A stretch of 64,000 bases of DNA from Lachnospiraceae bacterium. Lineage in GTDB: Bacteria > Bacillota > Clostridia > Lachnospirales > Lachnospiraceae. Made by a program: the position numbers and the translations under genes. The notes under the pieces are model-generated. The model searched no databases. It had not been told where the DNA came from and saw nothing but the letters and a program-made list of their open reading frames with translations. Below are positions 25,351 through 34,307 of this stretch, in pieces (the stretch's first letter is position 1; each line of letters starts with the position of its first letter). Where the stretch lies: NCBI GenBank assembly GCA_021771755.1, contig JAETOL010000004.1, forward strand, positions 1 to 64,000, given 5' to 3'.

Positions 25351-27986
25351 TTCGCCTCGTACCAGCTTTCTCCCTGATGCATATCCACCTCAAGCTCCAC
25401 GGCAAGCTGTGCCGCTCCCTTCATTTCTTCCTGAAGAATCCTGGAAACCTCCGGGATCTCCTCTTTTTTGGTTTCAATAAGAAGTTCGTCATGAACCTGA
25501 AGCACAAGACGGGACTGCAGTCCTTCTCTGTTCAGCCTTTCATGGACACGGTTCATGGCAATCTTGATGATATCTGCGGCGGTTCCCTGGATCGGGGAAT
25601 TCATCGCCACACGTTCTCCGAAGGATCTCTGCATGAAATTGCTGGATTTCAGTTCCGGTACCGGACGTCTTCTTCCGAACATGGTGGAAACATAGCCTTT
25701 TTCCCTGCCTTCCTCCACCATTCCGTCAAGGAATCCCTTGATCCGGGGATAAGACTCAAAATATTTTTCGATATAGTCGGCAGCTTCTTTGCGGGTGATG
25801 CTCAAATCCTGGCTCAGCCCAAAAGAGCTGATTCCGTATACAATGCCGAAGTTCACTGCCTTGGCGTTTCGTCTCTGAAGGTCTGTAACCTGATCAAAAG
25901 GAATGTGGAACACCTGAGAAGCAGTAAGTCTGTGGATATCCTGCGCTTCCCTGTATGCCTGGATCAGTTTTTCATCTCCGGACATATGTGCCAGAACACG
26001 CAGCTCAATCTGCGAATAATCCGCATCCAGAAATACATAACCCTCCTCCGGTACAAAAACCTTACGGATCAGCCGTCCCAGTTCCATGCGGACAGGGATA
26101 TTCTGGAGATTTGGCTCCGTACTGCTGATGCGTCCGGTTGCGGTAATGGTCTGGTTAAAGGTGGAATGGATCCTTCCGTCCTCCTCGATCACAGCCCCCA
26201 GTCCGTCTGCATAGGTGGATTTCAGCTTTGTAAGCTGTCTGTATTCCAGTATGTCGCTGACGATCGGCTGTTCCGGGGCAAGCTTCTCCAGAATGTCCGC
26301 TGCTGTAGAATAACCGGTTTTTGTTTTTCTGCCTCCGGGAATCCCCATTTTTTCAAAAAGGATCACACCCAGCTGCTTAGGAGAATTGATATTAAACTCT
26401 TCTCCTGCTTTTTCATAGATCAGCTTTTCCAGCTCCCGGATCCTGACACTGAGTTTTTCTCCATAGGCCTTTAATTCTTCACCTTTTACCCGGATTCCCC
26501 ATTTTTCCATGGAATCCAGCGTAAATACAAGCGGAAGCTCGATTTCTGTATAAACCTGCCACATGCCGCTTTCATGAAGCGCCTCCTGTACCGGTTCTCT
26601 GGCTGCCAAAGCAGTAAAGGCCTCATAGCAGGCAAGGATTCCCGGTTTTTCTGAAGAAGCTTCCCAGGCCTTTGCAAAGGTCATTTTTCCCAGAAGCTCT
26701 TCTCTGGAAGGAAGGCTCATTCCATTCAGGTACTCTCTGGCGATGTCCTCATAAGTGTAGGAAGATTTCAGAGGATTCAGAAGATAGGCTCCGATGCCCA
26801 TATCAAACACCTGTGAAGTATTCCCGAGGTGAACGTGTTTCAACAATGCCTTGATATCCATAGCAGAAATACGAATGTGGCTTCCAAGCTCGGACAGCTT
26901 GCCGCAAAGGTACTCACCGGTCATGAGCCCCTCTGCCGGAAGGTAGTAGACCTCATCTTTTTCCAGAGCAACTCCCAGTCCGTATATCTGCTCTCTGTCT
27001 GCGATCAGTGAGATACCGATCTCTGTTTTTTCTGCTGCTTTGGCAAAAAGCTTCTCTGCTCCGCCCAGATCGGCACAGGTAAAAAAGCTCTGCTCCATAG
27101 TGCTTTCCGGAGCAGCCTCTGTATCAAAACGCCCCAGGAGATTTTTGAATTCCAGACGGCGGCAAAGCTCGTAAGCCTCCGGTGTATAGAGATTTCCAAG
27201 TCTTGCTTCCTCATAGGAATATTCCAGAGGACTTTCTGTATTAATAGTCGCCAGGGTTTTACTGAGGACTGCCATATCGTAATGATCCCTCAGAGATTCC
27301 CGAGCCTTGTTGGGTTTGACCTCCTCCAGATGATCATGTGCGTTTTCGATAGAGCCGTACTGAACGATCAGTTTGGTGGCTGTCTTTTCCCCAACTCCCG
27401 GAATCCCCGGGATATTGTCAGAGGAATCTCCCATCAGAGCCTTCAGTTCAATGATCTGAGGAGGAGTCACCTGATATTTTTCAATGACCTCTTTTGTATG
27501 AAAATCCTCAATGGTGGTTTTTCCCCTTGAAGTTTTTGGAAGACGGATCAGAACCTTTTCTGTGGCAAGCTGAAGAAGGTCCCTGTCACCGGAAAGTATG
27601 GTCACATCCATTCCCTGTGCCTCACTTCTTCTGGCAAGTGTGCCAAGAAGGTCATCTGCCTCATAGCCCCCCATGGAAACAGTTTTTACTCCCATGGCAG
27701 TCAGCATTTCCCGCATAAGCGGTACCTGTTCTACCAGTTCAGAAGGCATTCCTTTACGGGTTCCCTTGTAAGCATTAAATATTTTGTGCCGGAAGGTTGG
27801 CTCATGAAGATCAAAAGCCACAGTCAGATAATCCGGTTTTTCCTCCTCCAGTATGCGAAACATAATATTCAGAAATCCGTACACAGCTCCCGTATGCTGT
27901 CCTTCTGAATTCGTCAGGTCCGGCAGTCCGTAAAACGCGCGGTTTAAAATACTGTGTCCGTCGATCAGTAAAATCTTTTCGCTCAA
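25347..27986 (-). CDS. polA: DNA polymerase I
   Basis: An 879-residue family A polymerase. The 5'-3' exonuclease domain (residues 1 to 260) starts LLIDGHSILNRAFYGL and includes GYEADDLLGTLA and GDSSDNIPGIPGVGEKTA. The polymerase domain carries motif A (DADYSQIELRVLA, near 650), motif B (RRNAKAVNFGIVYG, near 700) and motif C (LQVHDELLIE, near 829). The middle domain lacks the DxE pair of the Klenow proofreading site, so 3'-5' exonuclease activity is probably absent, as in other Gram-positives. It starts with TTG at 27,986, eight bases after a perfect AGGAGG. It fills gaps in lagging-strand synthesis and repair; coaE overlaps its end. Confidence 0.95.
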   Translation of the reverse strand: MSEKILLIDGHSILNRAFYGLPDLTNSEGQHTGAVYGFLNIMFRILEEEKPDYLTVAFDLHEPTFRHKIFNAYKGTRKGMPSELVEQVPLMREMLTAMGVKTVSMGGYEADDLLGTLARRSEAQGMDVTILSGDRDLLQLATEKVLIRLPKTSRGKTTIEDFHTKEVIEKYQVTPPQIIELKALMGDSSDNIPGIPGVGEKTATKLIVQYGSIENAHDHLEEVKPNKARESLRDHYDMAVLSKTLATINTESPLEYSYEEARLGNLYTPEAYELCRRLEFKNLLGRFDTEAAPESTMEQSFFTCADLGGAEKLFAKAAEKTEIGISLIADREQIYGLGVALEKDEVYYLPAEGLMTGEYLCGKLSELGSHIRISAMDIKALLKHVHLGNTSQVFDMGIGAYLLNPLKSSYTYEDIAREYLNGMSLPSREELLGKMTFAKAWEASSEKPGILACYEAFTALAAREPVQEALHESGMWQVYTEIELPLVFTLDSMEKWGIRVKGEELKAYGEKLSVRIRELEKLIYEKAGEEFNINSPKQLGVILFEKMGIPGGRKTKTGYSTAADILEKLAPEQPIVSDILEYRQLTKLKSTYADGLGAVIEEDGRIHSTFNQTITATGRISSTEPNLQNIPVRMELGRLIRKVFVPEEGYVFLDADYSQIELRVLAHMSGDEKLIQAYREAQDIHRLTASQVFHIPFDQVTDLQRRNAKAVNFGIVYGISSFGLSQDLSITRKEAADYIEKYFESYPRIKGFLDGMVEEGREKGYVSTMFGRRRPVPELKSSNFMQRSFGERVAMNSPIQGTAADIIKIAMNRVHERLNREGLQSRLVLQVHDELLIETKKEEIPEVSRILQEEMKGAAQLAVELEVDMHQGESWYEAK

Positions 27987-28012
27987 ATCTATGTCCTCCT
28001 GCTGTTATCTTT

Positions 28013-28387
28013 TTACCAAAATCTTTTTATTTCAAATATTACAAAAACAAGAAAAATAATCAAAATGCCGGAAAGAAGAATCGTTAAAGTTCCTCCGGCA
28101 AGCTGCATACATCTTCTGTTGTGAATATATCTTCTGGATTTCCGGATATCCTGTTCCAGAAGACTCTGAAAATCAAGAGTAGAACCATCTTCCTGTTCAT
28201 CCAGCTGTTGTGTAACTTTATTCACGATAAAGTATGTTTCAAGCTCATCATAACAAGAGGAACAATGTTCAATATGATCCAGAAATTCCTCCAGCTCATC
28301 TGTTTTTAACGTGTGATTGATATATCTGGCCACCATACTTTCTGCTGTTCGGCAGTCCAGTTCGTTTATCTGTCCTTTTCTGGTCAT
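28013..28387 (-). CDS. Membrane protein with anti-sigma-type zinc finger (zf-HC2)
   Basis: A 124-residue protein. Residues 10 to 60 hold a zinc-binding anti-sigma (zf-HC2) motif: Cys12, then His38-x3-Cys42-x2-Cys45 (DHIEHCSSC). A basic stretch is followed by one membrane helix (LAGGTLTILLSGILIIFLV, residues 96 to 116). Proteins of this plan often hold an ECF sigma factor at the membrane, but no sigma factor gene is adjacent, so the partner is unknown. AGGAGG precedes the ATG. It is the first gene of the operon that continues with polA 26 bases later. Confidence 0.75.
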   Translation of the reverse strand: MTRKGQINELDCRTAESMVARYINHTLKTDELEEFLDHIEHCSSCYDELETYFIVNKVTQQLDEQEDGSTLDFQSLLEQDIRKSRRYIHNRRCMQLAGGTLTILLSGILIIFLVFVIFEIKRFW

Positions 28388-28414
28388 ATGATTCCCTCCT
28401 GATCCGTTCCTTTT

Positions 28415-28443
28415 ATCATATCATAAAAAAAGGTGATCCTCAA
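28415..28443 (-). promoter_or_regulatory. Probable promoter of the zf-HC2/polA operon
   Basis: Minus-strand TTGAGG (28,438-28,443) and TATGAT (28,415-28,420) lie 17 bases apart, about 28 bases before the zf-HC2 start codon. The element overlaps the ftsH terminator, so the two transcripts meet with almost no spacing. Confidence 0.5.
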
Positions 28444-28467
28444 CGTATTTCGCCGGAATCACCTTTT
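28421..28467 (-). terminator. ftsH terminator
   Basis: On the minus strand AAAAGGTGAT and ATCACCTTTT form a ten-base stem (plus two flanking pairs) followed by seven T. It starts about 40 bases after the ftsH stop codon. Confidence 0.8.
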
Positions 28468-28507
28468 GTATTCATTCATGCCTGACTGCAGTGTTTAACA
28501 GCAGTGA

Positions 28508-30460
28508 TCACTCTTCTGTTTTCTGAACAGTCTCAGCTTCTGCCTCTGTTCCTGTGTTCTCCTCTTCAGCACCTTCCGTCTTTTCTGCTGATGCTGTAAT
28601 TGCTGCCGGAGGTGCCTGCAGGATATTCATAAACTCATCACCTGTAATCGTCTCATGTTCATACAGGTACTGAGCCAGTTCATGAAGCTTGCCGATATTG
28701 TCCTGAAGGATCTGAAGCGCCTTCTGGTGCTGTTTCTTCACAAGCTCTACAACCTTTTTATCTATAAGCGTCTGTGTTTCAAAGGAGCATGCAAGAGTGG
28801 CATCTCCTCCAAGATACTGGTTGCTGACGTTTTCCATGGCAACCATGTCAAAATCGTCACTCATACCAAAACGTGAGATCATTCCCCTGGCGATCTTCGT
28901 AGCCTGTTCAATATCATTGGATGCTCCAGTAGTGATCGAATGGAAAATCAGCTCCTCTGCCGCACGACCTCCGGTAAAGGTAGCAATCTTGTTTTCCAGT
29001 TCCTCTTTTGACATCAGGAAATGTTCTTTTTCATCTACCTGCATGGTATAGCCCAGAGCTCCAGAGGTACGAGGAATAATGGTGATCTTGTGTACCGGCG
29101 CTGATTCTGTCTGCTTGGCAGCAACAAGGGCATGACCGATCTCATGGTAGGAAACGATCAGCTTCTCTTTATTGGACAGTACGCGGTTCTTCTTCTGATA
29201 ACCTGCGATAACTACCTCGATACTCTCTTCAAAATCTGCCTGTGTAGCAAATTTACGTCCGTCACGAACTGCTCGAAGTGCAGCTTCATTGACAATATTG
29301 GCAAGTTCCGCTCCGGATGCTCCTGCAGCTGCCTTTGCGATATCATCAAACCGTACCGTATCCGCGATTTTGATCTTCTTTGCATGAACCTTCAAAATTT
29401 CCTCTCGTCCCTGCAGATCCGGAAGCTCTACCGGAATTCTTCTGTCAAAACGTCCCGGACGAAGAAGCGCCGGATCAAGAGAATCCGGTCTGTTGGTAGC
29501 TGCCAGGATTACCACTCCCTTGGAGCCGTCAAAACCGTCCATCTCTGTCAGAAGCTGGTTCAGTGTCTGCTCACGCTCGTCATTTCCCCCGGAAAAGCCT
29601 GCGCCGTCACGTTTCTTACCAATGGTATCAATCTCGTCAATAAATACAATACACGGGGCTTTTTCGTTAGCCTGCTTGAAAAGGTCACGAACCTTGGCTG
29701 CGCCCATACCGACAAACATTTCCACAAATTCAGATCCGGAAATAGAGAAGAACGGAACTTCCGCCTCTCCTGCCACTGCTTTTGCAAGAAGTGTTTTACC
29801 GGTTCCCGGAGGGCCTACAAGAAGTGCACCTTTCGGCATGGAAGCTCCGATTTCTGTGTATTTCTGAGGATTATGAAGATAATCCACGATTTCAGTCAGA
29901 AGTTCCTTGGCTTCATCTTCACCTGCCACATCAGAAAATTTGATTCCTGTAGAAGATTTTACATAAACCTTTGCATTGCTCTTTCCAAAGGACATAGCAC
30001 CTCCCGGTCCCCCATTGCCCATAGATGACAACATTTTTTTGCTGAGCCAGCGTCCCAGGAAAATAAAGATTCCAATAGGAATGATATAGCTGAGGATCAG
30101 CGTCAGGAAAATGGACGGACTTTCCGGAAGCACCTCATCCATTACTACATTCGCATCCAGAAGACGATTTACCAGATCCGGGTCATCCATCTGAACCGTT
30201 TTGCAGGTAAGCTTGTTTCCGGTCTTCGGTGAGATCACCTCATAATAAATGTATCCTTCTTCTATGGTTGCCTTTGTTACATTGCCTTTTTCCACACTTT
30301 TAATAAAAGTGGAATAATCTGTTTTCTCAACACTCCGCTCCTGTATTGCCGGAACAACCAGAATGTTCAAAAGAACAATGAGCACACCTACAATGATATA
30401 ATACACATAAAGCGGTCGCTTTGTAGGCGTTTTGTCAGGTTTTTTGTCGCCTAGTTTCAT
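28508..30460 (-). CDS. ftsH: ATP-dependent zinc metalloprotease FtsH
   Basis: A membrane-anchored AAA+ protease of 650 residues that degrades unassembled membrane proteins and short-lived regulators. Two membrane helices (near residues 17 to 38 and 105 to 128) flank an extracytoplasmic domain. The AAA module has Walker A GPPGTGKT near 217, Walker [13 protein letters not shown] and [18 protein letters not shown]. The protease zinc site HEIGH is near 440. The C-terminus is a variable acidic tail rich in Glu, Thr and Ala. The ATG at 30,460 has GGAGG upstream (11 bases); the ATG at 30,478 has no SD and would bury that GGAGG in the gene. Single-gene transcript with its own terminator. Confidence 0.95.
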   Translation of the reverse strand: MKLGDKKPDKTPTKRPLYVYYIIVGVLIVLLNILVVPAIQERSVEKTDYSTFIKSVEKGNVTKATIEEGYIYYEVISPKTGNKLTCKTVQMDDPDLVNRLLDANVVMDEVLPESPSIFLTLILSYIIPIGIFIFLGRWLSKKMLSSMGNGGPGGAMSFGKSNAKVYVKSSTGIKFSDVAGEDEAKELLTEIVDYLHNPQKYTEIGASMPKGALLVGPPGTGKTLLAKAVAGEAEVPFFSISGSEFVEMFVGMGAAKVRDLFKQANEKAPCIVFIDEIDTIGKKRDGAGFSGGNDEREQTLNQLLTEMDGFDGSKGVVILAATNRPDSLDPALLRPGRFDRRIPVELPDLQGREEILKVHAKKIKIADTVRFDDIAKAAAGASGAELANIVNEAALRAVRDGRKFATQADFEESIEVVIAGYQKKNRVLSNKEKLIVSYHEIGHALVAAKQTESAPVHKITIIPRTSGALGYTMQVDEKEHFLMSKEELENKIATFTGGRAAEELIFHSITTGASNDIEQATKIARGMISRFGMSDDFDMVAMENVSNQYLGGDATLACSFETQTLIDKKVVELVKKQHQKALQILQDNIGKLHELAQYLYEHETITGDEFMNILQAPPAAITASAEKTEGAEEENTGTEAEAETVQKTEE

Positions 30461-30640
30461 ATATTGTCTATCCTCCATCCCTGCTGCATCATATCGGATA
30501 TCCTACTTAATTATCATATCCTTATATGCATAAAGTTATTTACCAAAAGTAACATACCACCTTTTTCCTTGAAATTCAATGTTCTTCCTGTGAAATATTA
30601 TAAATTTTTCATAAAGAATCCAAAAAAGACAAATTTCTTC

Positions 30641-30669
30641 TTGCAGAATCCAGACCAATATGTTATTAT
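30641..30669 (+). promoter_or_regulatory. Promoter of the tRNA-Leu gene
   Basis: TTGCAG (30,641-30,646), 17 bases, TATTAT (30,664-30,669), with TGT directly before the -10, an extended -10 form. The tRNA starts 16 bases after the -10. Confidence 0.65.
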
Positions 30670-30685
30670 ACTTCTTGGTTCATGT

Positions 30686-30767
30686 GCCGCTGTGGCGGAA
30701 TTGGCAGACGCACTTGACTCAAAATCAAGCGGGTAACACCGTGCCGGTTCGAGTCCGGCCAGCGGCA
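30686..30767 (+). tRNA. tRNA-Leu (anticodon CAA)
   Basis: An 82-base class II tRNA. The acceptor arm GCCGCTG pairs with CAGCGGC plus discriminator A. The anticodon arm is CTTGA / TCAAG with loop CTCAAAA, giving anticodon CAA for UUG codons. There is a short variable arm and a T arm with GGTTCGAGTCC. CCA is not encoded. It is a single tRNA gene between ftsH and lysA, with its own promoter and terminator. Confidence 0.95.
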
Positions 30768-30775
30768 TGAATATA

Positions 30776-30807
30776 AGACTGTTGAGTTTTCTCAGCAGTC
30801 TTTTTTT
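30776..30807 (+). terminator. Terminator of the tRNA-Leu gene
   Basis: An eleven-base stem (AGACTGTTGAG with CTCAGCAGTCT, one G-T pair) with loop TTTT, followed by seven T, nine bases after the tRNA. Confidence 0.85.
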
Positions 30808-30810
30808 ATG

Positions 30811-30842
30811 GAAAAGACCGGATGCATAAGCACATCCGGTCT
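30811..30842 (-). terminator. Terminator of the corA-lysA operon
   Basis: AGACCGGATG and CATCCGGTCT form a perfect ten-base stem with an eight-base loop, followed on the minus strand by TTTTCC. It begins 11 bases after the lysA stop codon. Confidence 0.7.
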
Positions 30843-30852
30843 CTGTTTTCTA

Positions 30853-32142
30853 TTATTTCAGTCTGTCTGCATCCTCAAGAAGCTTTTCGTAAACAGGAAA
30901 GCAGTCAAAGGTTGCAAAATAATCCTTCGGTGTCTCTGCTCTGCGGATCAGCTGGAAGCTTCCATCCTCATGAAGAAGGATTTCCGCTGATTTCAGCTTG
31001 CCATTGTAGTTGTATCCCATCGCAAAGCCATGTGCTCCCGTATCATGGATCACAAGGAGATCTCCCTTATCAATCTTTGGAAGATAACGGTCAATGGCAA
31101 ACTTGTCGTTATTTTCACAGAGAGACCCCGTAACATCATAAAGATGGTCGCAGACCTCCTGCTCCTTTCCCATAACCGTAATGTGATGATATGCTCCGTA
31201 CATGGCCGGGCGCATCAGGTTTACCGCACAGGCATCTACTCCGATATATTCCTTATGTGTATGCTTTTCGTGAATGGCCTTTGTTACAAGGCAGCCATAA
31301 GGTCCCATCATAAAACGTCCCAGCTCGGTATAAATCGCAACGTCTCCCATTCCTTCCGGAACAAGGACTTCTTCGTAAACTTTGCGGACACCCTCACCGA
31401 TCACACGGATATCATTTGGGCTCTGATCCGGGCTGTAGGGAATACCGATACCGCCGGAAAGATTGATAAAGCTGATATGTGCTCCTGTTTCCTTCTGAAG
31501 CTTCACCGCAAGCTCAAACATGATCTTTGCAAGCATAGGATAATATTCGTTTGTTACCGTGTTGCTGGCAAGGAACGCATGGATACCGAAATTTTCTGCA
31601 CCCTTCTCTTTCAGGATACGAAACGCCTCAAAAATCTGCTCTGTTGTCATTCCGTATTTGGAATCTCCAGGATTGTCCATGATATCATTGCTGATCTTGA
31701 ACAGTCCGCCCGGGTTATAACGGCAGCTGATGGTTCTGGGAATTTTGCCCACAGAACGCTCTACAGCCTCAATGTGGGTGATATCGTCCAGATTGATGAT
31801 GCCGCCGATCTCATCTGCATAACGGAACTCCTCTTCCGGTGTGTCGTTAGAGGAAAACATCACTTCCCCCTCTTTGCAGCCTAAAGCTTTGGCCATCATC
31901 AGCTCTGTCATGGAAGAACAGTCGCAGCCGCAGCCATACTCCTGAAGGATTTGAATCAGATAAGGGTTCGGAGTTGCTTTTACTGCAAAAAACTCCTTAA
32001 ATCCTTTATTCCATGCAAATGCTTCCTTCAGCGCTTTTGCGTTCTCACGGATTCCTTTTTCATCGTAAAGATGAAAAGGTGTGGGAAATTCAGCTTCGAT
32101 CTCTCTCAGCTTTTCCAATGTCACAAATGGTATTTTTTTCAT
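30853..32142 (-). CDS. lysA: Diaminopimelate decarboxylase family protein
   Basis: A 429-residue fold-type III PLP decarboxylase; the expected reaction is meso-diaminopimelate to L-lysine. FFAVKATPNP near residue 54 has the Schiff-base Lys, INLSGGIGIPY near 225 is the phosphate-binding glycine loop, YTELGRFMMGPYG near 275 and VDACAVNLMRPAMYG near 305 complete the site, and HDTGAHGFAMGYNYNG near 373 matches the dimer-interface strand. The specificity region is typical of LysA of Lachnospiraceae, although carboxynorspermidine decarboxylase-like roles cannot be excluded. GAGGAG lies 11 bases before the ATG. Third gene of a corA / rhomboid-like / lysA transcript. Confidence 0.87.
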   Translation of the reverse strand: MKKIPFVTLEKLREIEAEFPTPFHLYDEKGIRENAKALKEAFAWNKGFKEFFAVKATPNPYLIQILQEYGCGCDCSSMTELMMAKALGCKEGEVMFSSNDTPEEEFRYADEIGGIINLDDITHIEAVERSVGKIPRTISCRYNPGGLFKISNDIMDNPGDSKYGMTTEQIFEAFRILKEKGAENFGIHAFLASNTVTNEYYPMLAKIMFELAVKLQKETGAHISFINLSGGIGIPYSPDQSPNDIRVIGEGVRKVYEEVLVPEGMGDVAIYTELGRFMMGPYGCLVTKAIHEKHTHKEYIGVDACAVNLMRPAMYGAYHHITVMGKEQEVCDHLYDVTGSLCENNDKFAIDRYLPKIDKGDLLVIHDTGAHGFAMGYNYNGKLKSAEILLHEDGSFQLIRRAETPKDYFATFDCFPVYEKLLEDADRLK

Positions 32143-32183
32143 AATAATTCTGTCTCCTCGTCTGGTGTTTTTTCCTCGTTTGT

Positions 32184-33041
32184 TTACTTCACATGTTCAT
32201 GTGTAAACAGATGATCCTGACAGTATTCGTAATTGCCGTTGCATTTAGAGCAGAAACGGAATTCCAGATTTGGATCATCCAGTTCTGTCCGTCCACAGAT
32301 GGCACATTTATGCTTGGCAACACTTCCTCCTGTTGCAGGATTCACACGGCTCTGGGCCATGGCTTTTTTGAATTCTCTTCGCCTTTTCACTTCCTTTGGC
32401 CGGAATCGGTACATACTGATACCGCTGAGGAAAAACAAAACAAAATTCAAAAAGGATGCTATAATAGGCACGGTCATCACCCATGCACCGAGTCGTAAAT
32501 AATAGATGATATTATACAGAATGATCGCTCCGTATACCCATCCCATCCATTTCATCTTGATAGGAATCACAAACCACAGAAGGAGCTGCATATTCGGGTA
32601 GCAGGCTGCATAAGCCAGAAAAACAGACATGCTTACATAATAGGTTGTAAACACAGTGCCTACCAGATAAACTCTGCCGGTAAAGAAATAGGTCAGAAAA
32701 GCCCCAATCAATACAAACAGAAGTCCGGAAAAAATATACAGGTTATACCGGAAGGTTCCCCAGGTACGTTCCAGAGAATTTCCGATCGGGTAATAAAAAA
32801 AGAAAATGGAAATCACAAACAATAAAAAGTTACCAGTCTGCGGGGGATAAATCACCCATGTAACCAGTCTCCAGATCTGTCCTTTCAGAATCATTGCCGG
32901 CTCAAGGCTCAGCATATTCAGCATACCCGGATTCAGGATCATCAAAAGATACCCCAGCACATAACAGATCACCATATACATGGTAAGGTTCGGAATTCCA
33001 TATCTTCCGAATTTGCGTTCCAGCTTGTCAATCCAATTCAT
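32184..33041 (-). CDS. Rhomboid-like membrane protein with C-terminal zinc ribbon
   Basis: A 285-residue protein with five to six membrane helices between residues 18 and 210, arranged as in the rhomboid superfamily (long first loop with GQIWRLVTWVIYPP, the counterpart of the WR motif). The GxSG serine motif of active rhomboid proteases is absent; the corresponding segment reads YVSMSVFLAYAA. The last 45 residues hold a zinc ribbon: CAICGRTEL and CSKCNGNYEYC. It is therefore probably an inactive rhomboid-like scaffold or client-binding protein. The gene lies 23 bases after corA and 41 bases before lysA. Function unknown. Confidence 0.7.
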   Translation of the reverse strand: MNWIDKLERKFGRYGIPNLTMYMVICYVLGYLLMILNPGMLNMLSLEPAMILKGQIWRLVTWVIYPPQTGNFLLFVISIFFFYYPIGNSLERTWGTFRYNLYIFSGLLFVLIGAFLTYFFTGRVYLVGTVFTTYYVSMSVFLAYAACYPNMQLLLWFVIPIKMKWMGWVYGAIILYNIIYYLRLGAWVMTVPIIASFLNFVLFFLSGISMYRFRPKEVKRRREFKKAMAQSRVNPATGGSVAKHKCAICGRTELDDPNLEFRFCSKCNGNYEYCQDHLFTHEHVK

Positions 33042-33064
33042 AAAATCACTTATCTCCTTTTACA

Positions 33065-34006
33065 TCAGAAATATTTCTTTTTTGACAGCACAAATGCAGC
33101 GATCACACTGAGTGCAATGGATATCAGAATAACGATCAGGAACCCCCATGGTGTCTTGGAGAACGGCATTCCTGCGGCACTTAAGTTCATTCCGTAAGCG
33201 CTGAAAATAATAGTCGGAATACTCATTACGATAGTGATCACAGAAAGTATCTTCATCACATCGTTCAGATTGTTGGAGATAACGGAGGCAAAAGCGTCCA
33301 TCATGCTTCTGAGAATTCCGCTGTAGATATTCGCCATCTCAATAGCCTGGGTATTCTCAATGATAACATCCTCCAGAAGCTCCGTATCCTCCGGATATTT
33401 CTTGATGCTCTCAATCTTGATCAGCTTCTCCAGCACAGCTTCATTGGATCGCAGGGAAGTGGTAAAATACACCAGGGATTTCTCCAGTTCCAAAAGTTCG
33501 ATCAGCTCCTGGTTCCTGGGAGAAAGATGCAGTTTCTCTTCTACCTGTTCACTCTTTTTATCTATGATACGCAGGTATCGCAGATACATACTGGCATTCC
33601 GGTAAAGGATCTGCAGAATAAAACGCGTTTTCATATAGGTAAAAAAGTTTCTGACACGTCCTTCCATAAACCGGGTCAGAACCTGGGTATCTTCCAGGCA
33701 GACAGTAAAAATCATCTTATCCGTCACAATAATACCCAGAGGAATGGTTCCATACCAGTCTTTGTCATTTCTCTCCTCGATCATAGGCACATCCACCAGT
33801 ATCAGGGTATAATCATCCTCCACTTCAATACGGGAACGCTCTTCCTCATCCAGAGGGGCTCTGAGATCGTCTACCTCGATCTGAAACCGTTCAGAAATTT
33901 CAAAAATTTCTGTTGCAGTAGGATTGGTTAATGCAATCCAGCATCCATCCTGCGGTTCCTGTATTTCATGAATAGCCCCGTCAGATGTCCGAAACATTCT
34001 TATCAC
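33065..34006 (-). CDS. corA: CorA-family magnesium transporter
   Basis: A 313-residue CorA-type divalent cation channel. The cytosolic alpha-beta domain and long helices precede two C-terminal membrane helices; the signature YGMN is seen in IIFSAYGMNLSA near residue 270, with the second helix ending in a short basic tail (SKKKYF). I place the start at GTG 34,006, seven bases after GGGGAG; an ATG three codons later has poor spacing and the ATG at 34,063 lies outside the usual family length. A perfect consensus promoter precedes it. First gene of an operon with the rhomboid-like gene and lysA. Confidence 0.9.
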   Translation of the reverse strand: MIRMFRTSDGAIHEIQEPQDGCWIALTNPTATEIFEISERFQIEVDDLRAPLDEEERSRIEVEDDYTLILVDVPMIEERNDKDWYGTIPLGIIVTDKMIFTVCLEDTQVLTRFMEGRVRNFFTYMKTRFILQILYRNASMYLRYLRIIDKKSEQVEEKLHLSPRNQELIELLELEKSLVYFTTSLRSNEAVLEKLIKIESIKKYPEDTELLEDVIIENTQAIEMANIYSGILRSMMDAFASVISNNLNDVMKILSVITIVMSIPTIIFSAYGMNLSAAGMPFSKTPWGFLIVILISIALSVIAAFVLSKKKYF

Positions 34007-34080
34007 GATTCTGCTCCCCTTTCCACTCTCGTATGTCCCGGAAAAATGCCGGAACACCCTCACACAAAAATATAACTTAC

Positions 34081-34109
34081 ATTATAAGTTGTACCGTCTC
34101 CTTTGTCAA
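34081..34109 (-). promoter_or_regulatory. corA operon promoter
   Basis: A perfect sigma-A promoter on the minus strand: TTGACA (34,104-34,109), 17 bases, TATAAT (34,081-34,086). The transcript start would be about 65 bases before the corA GTG. Confidence 0.8.
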
Positions 34110-34210
34110 TTCCAATCCCTTTACATTACAGTAATTTTATATTTTTCGATTTCCTCCTGAAAAAATACGTTTCGTACATCATAAAATACATTTTCCAAAA
34201 GCCAGAAATC

Positions 34211-34239
34211 TTGTCCTTGGTTTTTGTTTATGCTATAAT
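34211..34239 (+). promoter_or_regulatory. Promoter of the lactonase gene
   Basis: TTGTCC (34,211-34,216), 17 bases, TATAAT (34,234-34,239) with TGC directly before it (extended -10). The start codon of the lactonase gene follows 69 bases later. With the corA promoter it makes a divergent promoter region of about 300 bases. Confidence 0.75.
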
Positions 34240-34307
34240 AAGGGCACTTAATAAATTCAGCCAGTACGACAAACAAACTGAATTTGCAGAATCAGGAGGC
34301 AATCAGA

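Noticed and set aside
25377-26474. 365-codon plus-strand frame
   Set aside because: Antisense to the polymerase domain of polA; no start signal and no recognisable motif.
29132-30028. 298-codon plus-strand frame
   Set aside because: Antisense to the conserved AAA domain of ftsH; a by-product of codon use there.
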